Shown here: one piece after another, positions 6,132 through 9,121 of the stretch
Numbering within the stretch: the stretch's first letter is position 1
Layout: every line of letters starts with the position of its first letter
DNA from: an uncultured Anaerococcus sp.
GTDB taxonomy: Bacteria > Bacillota > Clostridia > Tissierellales > Peptoniphilaceae
DNA length: 9,121 nucleotides
Reading direction: 5' to 3'
Assembly: GCF_943908415.1 (NCBI RefSeq)
Contig: NZ_CALTSY010000040.1
Location: 1-9,121, forward strand
The notes under the pieces: model-generated
What the model saw: the letters and a program-made list of their open reading frames with translations, nothing else
Told to the model about the DNA's origin: nothing
Database searches by the model: none
Made by a program: the position numbers and the translations under genes

Positions 6132-8553
6132 GAAGAATTTTCCTATTTTCATATCAGTATTTATTGTTTCCTTATTTTTTACCGTGATATTTTATTATTC
6201 ATTTTCTAGCATATCTTTTACAAATAGAGAATTTAGGAACGAATATCATGAAGATGCCTATATAGAAGGCCATATAAAAGAAAATGACTTGACTATTATA
6301 AATAGTAATGAATATGTTAAAGAGGCAGGTTTTGAGTCGAGTGATTCTATATCAGGAAAAATTGACGATAACATTTTAGCAATATCTCTTTTTGACCAAG
6401 CTATCGCTAACATGAAAGGTGATTATGATTTAAAAGAAGGAAGGTATCCTAATAATTTCGATGAAATTGCCCTTAGTGAGAGTGTTATAAAAAACAAAAA
6501 TTTGGCTATATCGGATAAAGTAAACGTTGAATTCGGAAAGAGAACTTTAGATGGCAAGATTGTTAATCCAACATATAAGCCTACAAGCGATGAAGAATTT
6601 ATAAAAACAACAAGTGAGGAAATGAAAATAGTTGGAATTATTAAGGATAATCCTAATGGTATAAGTGGTGCAAATATTCTTATTAACCCAAATTATGAAA
6701 ATAAACTTACAGCTATAAGATTTAAATCACTTTATAAAGCCTATGACAATCAAGACATAATCGAAGAAGATTTGTCAAATAAACTGGGTAGGAAAATTAA
6801 AGTTGAATTTGAACCAGCAATTGTTGATCATTATTACTTATATGAAAGTAATGTGGGAAGAATATTAAAACAATTATCAACAGTTTTTCTTATAATCTTA
6901 GCTATAGCTATATTTGTATTTTTTAATAAAAATATATTTTTAGTATGGTCTTTAGAGAAAATTAAGGTGCTATCCATGTATAAATCAATAGGAAGCACAG
7001 ATTCACAAATACTTTCCTTGCTTTTTAAAGAAGCGGTTATAATATCGATATTACCATTATTGCTAGGACATATTTTAGGATATGTAATAATTAAAAAATA
7101 TTTTAGCCTAATTAATAGTAATATGGGTATTGATGGTCCATCTTCTGTAGATTTTAATATTATATTAAGCTTTCTTATAATATTGATTTCCCTACTAATA
7201 ATATTTATATCGCTTGCAATTACCTTGAGGAAAATAAAGAAAATAGAGATTATAGATGGTTTAAAAGGCCTAATAAACTTTAAAAAATCAAAAAAGAAAA
7301 GAGCCAGTACTATTTTTAAAGAACTAAGGATAAATAATCTTGCAAGTATTAAGTCACAATCTTATATTTCAACAATAGGAGTCTTAATAATTTCAGTCTT
7401 ATTTATTTTTATATCTTTTTCAAGTTATGCGGTAGATTTAGGTTTTTATCAAGATGATTACAATCTAATTGTTGATTATTGGAGCAAAGATCCAAGATTA
7501 CCAGAAAATTTAATTTCAGTTGACGAAAAGATTGATTCAAAAAAATCATTTGTATACCAACAAAGAAATTTATCTATAGAAAACAACATAGAATTTTCTG
7601 AAGAATTTTTTGCAAATAATTTAGAAGAATTTTTATTAGAAAATAGTAGTGAAACCGAAGGAAGTCCTATTTTGGGGAAAATTGTAGGACTTAGGGAAGA
7701 AGACCTTAATATCTTAGGAGGCAATAAAGGAGAATTTATTTTATATAATATGATTCAGTCTAACCCTAATGAGCCATTAAGAGATGCTAAGATGGTTAAG
7801 TTTTTTAAAAATCCTAAAAAATTAGATTTAATAACAGCAAGTGGAAAGAAAACTTCAATTGATATTAGTAAGAGCATAGATGATTTAAAAGATATAACAT
7901 TAAAAATTAATCGTAGAACAGGATATATTTTTACAGATTTTGATACCTACTTTAAACTATTGGAGTCTACTGGGAATGGAAATCTAGTAAATTATCCTTT
8001 TACACTAAAAATGGATATAAATCCTGATGAAATTTATGATAGCAAAGAATCTATTAAGAATTTTTTAGATAAGAATCCTAGAACTGATGAACGCTTTGAA
8101 GTTTATAGTGATGTTGATAGGAGCGAGGAAGATGATAACCTATTGGGTGGCCTTCTTAGTATAAACTTCATTCTAGCAGCAATAATTCTTGCACTAAATT
8201 TCACAAACGGATATGCATCTATAAATCAAAGTTTGATGGCAAGGAAGAGAGAGATAGGTAATCTTTATTCTATAGGTATGGAAAAAATTGAGTTAGAAAA
8301 TTTACTTAAACAAGAATTTATTTTTGAACAAATAAAGTCATTTGTTTTAGCAATATTAGTAACTTTTTCTATTATTACAATTATGTCAATAATATCATCT
8401 AGATATAGTTTTTATGTATTTTTAAAATACTACAATCACCTTGCGTTCTTAGGATTTTCGATAGTTGTATATGGAATAAACTTCTTAATCTATAGCTTAT
8501 CTTTAAAAAGAATTCTAGACAGACCGACTATAGATTTAATTCGAACAGTATAA
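6124..8553 (+). CDS. FtsX/MacB-type ABC transporter permease with two large extracytoplasmic domains
   Basis: An 809-residue membrane protein that overlaps the ATPase frame by 8 bases. Eight helices can be read at about 7-30, 251-273, 303-323, 344-368, 414-436, 674-697, 738-758 and 772-793. Helix 1 is followed by an outside domain of about 220 residues, and helix 5 by one of about 235. The protein is therefore two tandem MacB-like halves (helix, ectodomain, three helices). Both halves carry FtsX coupling-type motifs after the ectodomain: KVLSMYKSIGSTDSQIL (281-297) and REIGNLYSIGMEKIEL (709-724), which should contact the ATPase. Transporters of this class act on lipoproteins, peptides or antibiotics by mechanotransmission rather than simple export. 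BceB itself has ten helices and one ectodomain, so this is a relative, not a BceB. The gene is intact even though its ATPase partner is broken. Confidence 0.92.
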   Translation: MNKKNFPIFISVFIVSLFFTVIFYYSFSSISFTNREFRNEYHEDAYIEGHIKENDLTIINSNEYVKEAGFESSDSISGKIDDNILAISLFDQAIANMKGDYDLKEGRYPNNFDEIALSESVIKNKNLAISDKVNVEFGKRTLDGKIVNPTYKPTSDEEFIKTTSEEMKIVGIIKDNPNGISGANILINPNYENKLTAIRFKSLYKAYDNQDIIEEDLSNKLGRKIKVEFEPAIVDHYYLYESNVGRILKQLSTVFLIILAIAIFVFFNKNIFLVWSLEKIKVLSMYKSIGSTDSQILSLLFKEAVIISILPLLLGHILGYVIIKKYFSLINSNMGIDGPSSVDFNIILSFLIILISLLIIFISLAITLRKIKKIEIIDGLKGLINFKKSKKKRASTIFKELRINNLASIKSQSYISTIGVLIISVLFIFISFSSYAVDLGFYQDDYNLIVDYWSKDPRLPENLISVDEKIDSKKSFVYQQRNLSIENNIEFSEEFFANNLEEFLLENSSETEGSPILGKIVGLREEDLNILGGNKGEFILYNMIQSNPNEPLRDAKMVKFFKNPKKLDLITASGKKTSIDISKSIDDLKDITLKINRRTGYIFTDFDTYFKLLESTGNGNLVNYPFTLKMDINPDEIYDSKESIKNFLDKNPRTDERFEVYSDVDRSEEDDNLLGGLLSINFILAAIILALNFTNGYASINQSLMARKREIGNLYSIGMEKIELENLLKQEFIFEQIKSFVLAILVTFSIITIMSIISSRYSFYVFLKYYNHLAFLGFSIVVYGINFLIYSLSLKRILDRPTIDLIRTV

Positions 8554-8573
8554 TTTCAAAGAGAGAGGAGTAT

Positions 8574-8828
8574 ATGAGAAAAAAATTAGTAAAAATTATT
8601 TGTACTTGGACTCAGGATTTTTGAGATTTCTTACCTACTGCCAATAGACATCTTTGAAAGCTACACAAGTCTAAGACCAACTGGACTCACATCAATGTTT
8701 GTCCGATTATTGGACTAATAGATTTAATATTTAGGGTAAAGGAAAAGGATAAGTTGTTATAGTATTGAATATACCTTTAATATTATTATTACCTTCAGCA
8801 ATGATTGTGGGTCATATAATATTAGTAA
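8574..8828 (+). pseudogene. Decayed small membrane-protein gene at the end of the transporter operon
   Basis: AGAGGAG just before the ATG at 8574 gives a start, but the frame stops at 8622-8624 after 16 codons (MRKKLVKIICT, then a nonsense tail). The continuation is found in other frames: LGLRIFEISYLLPIDIFESY and SLRPTGLTSMF in the +1 frame (8607-8700), CPIIGLIDLIF and VKEKDKLL back in the first frame (8700-8759), and IVLNIPLILLLPSAMIVGHI in the third frame (8759-8818). One 2-base and two 1-base deletions would restore about 85 residues with three hydrophobic segments and the conserved-looking core RPTGLT...CPIIGLI. TAG TAA at 8823-8828 is a plausible original end. I do not recognise the family well enough to name it; position suggests an accessory of the ABC transporter. 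Confidence in the decay is higher than in the function. Confidence 0.7.
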
Positions 8829-8856
8829 TGCACGTAGAACAAGAAAATAGTAATCT

Positions 8857-8886
8857 AAACAGCTCTTTTATGGGCTGTTTTTTCTT
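8857..8886 (+). terminator. Terminator of the two-component/ABC operon
   Basis: A 9-bp stem, AAACAGCTC (8857-8865) with GGGCTGTTT (8872-8880) including one G:T pair, has a 6-base loop. It runs into six T residues (8878-8883) and then CTTT. It closes the transcript that includes the decayed small gene. Confidence 0.87.
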
Positions 8887-8940
8887 TGCTCCAGAATAAT
8901 ATAATATAAGATGCTCATTAATTAATATATTTCCATATAC

Positions 8941-8969
8941 TTGACAAAATCCGACCATTTTAGTAAACT
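8941..8969 (+). promoter_or_regulatory. Promoter with consensus -35
   Basis: A perfect TTGACA (8941-8946) lies 17 bases from TAAACT (8964-8969, 4 of 6 consensus). A start near 8976 would give a leader of about 130 bases before the gene at 9109, long enough to hold the 22-codon ORF at 9003. Confidence 0.65.
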
Positions 8970-9002
8970 TTAGATAATATTTAAAGAAAAGGTAGGAAAA
9001 TT

Positions 9003-9071
9003 GTGAAATTATTTCTTCAAACGTCTCCAATGGCAATTGCCAAGGCACAATGTATATGCGGTCAATTTTGA
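9003..9071 (+). CDS. Putative 22-residue leader peptide with Cys-X-Cys-Gly end
   Basis: A short ORF with a GTG start lies in the leader of the gene at 9109. AAGGTAGG at 8989-8996, 6 bases upstream, is a fair ribosome site. The peptide begins MKLFLQTSPM and ends AKAQCICGQF before a TGA. It lies between a good promoter and the ribosome site of the next gene. It could be a regulatory upstream ORF (for example sensing cysteine, metal or redox state through the CxC pair), a small modified peptide, or chance. No family is recognised. Coding in this frame overlaps the palindrome at 9031-9042. Confidence 0.4.
   Translation: MKLFLQTSPMAIAKAQCICGQF
9031..9042. repeat. Perfect 12-bp palindrome
   Basis: TGGCAATTGCCA is fully self-complementary, and a further GGCA half-site follows at 9044-9047. 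It is a locally G+C-rich patch in an AT-rich leader, downstream of the predicted transcription start. It may be an operator acting as a roadblock, or a side effect of the codons of the short ORF. Confidence 0.5.
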
Positions 9072-9090
9072 TTGGATATAAAAATTAAAT

Positions 9091-9121
<31 letters not shown>

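Noticed and set aside
7476..7724. 82-codon open frame on the - strand inside the permease gene
   Set aside because: It is antisense to the second ectodomain, with no start signal and no domain.
8812..9048. 78-codon open frame on the - strand at the operon's end
   Set aside because: It runs across a clear + strand terminator and the TTGACA promoter; low-complexity hydrophobic content without a good ribosome site.

Overview
This is a very AT-rich window (roughly 30% GC by eye) with AGGAGG-type ribosome binding sites, AGA/ATA-rich codon use and short intergenic terminators. These features fit a low-GC Gram-positive bacterium (Bacillota, Clostridia or Tissierellia-like anaerobe). The genus cannot be fixed from the sequence alone. 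Every convincing gene lies on the + strand.

Left part (1-3500): a run of unrelated, mostly single-gene units. It opens with the 3' end of a helical, TPR-like protein (possibly a peptide-sensing regulator), closed by a very strong terminator. Next is a membrane-anchored alpha/beta hydrolase of the BAAT_C type, then a 59-residue two-helix membrane protein. Last is an AraC-family regulator with a GyrI-like effector-binding domain, which has an extended -10 promoter and its own terminator.

Central part (3830-8890): one probable operon encoding an OmpR-type response regulator, a short sensor histidine kinase, an ABC ATPase, an 809-residue FtsX/MacB-type permease with two large outside domains, and a small decayed membrane-protein gene, ending at a clear terminator. 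The layout matches the two-component/ABC modules that Bacillota use to sense and resist antimicrobial peptides. The kinase has one membrane helix and no outside domain, so the transporter may do the sensing. The ATPase is frameshifted between the signature motif and Walker B, and the small gene carries at least three frame changes. The module may therefore be inactivated, or the assembly may have indel errors here.

Right edge (8941-9121): a consensus TTGACA promoter, a putative 22-codon leader ORF with a Cys-X-Cys-Gly end that overlaps a perfect 12-bp palindrome, and the first codons of a new gene (Met-Glu-Thr-Ile). No transposon, CRISPR array, tRNA or rRNA was seen. The points most worth a second look are the leader peptide, the broken transporter ATPase, and the sensor-less kinase paired with the two-ectodomain permease.
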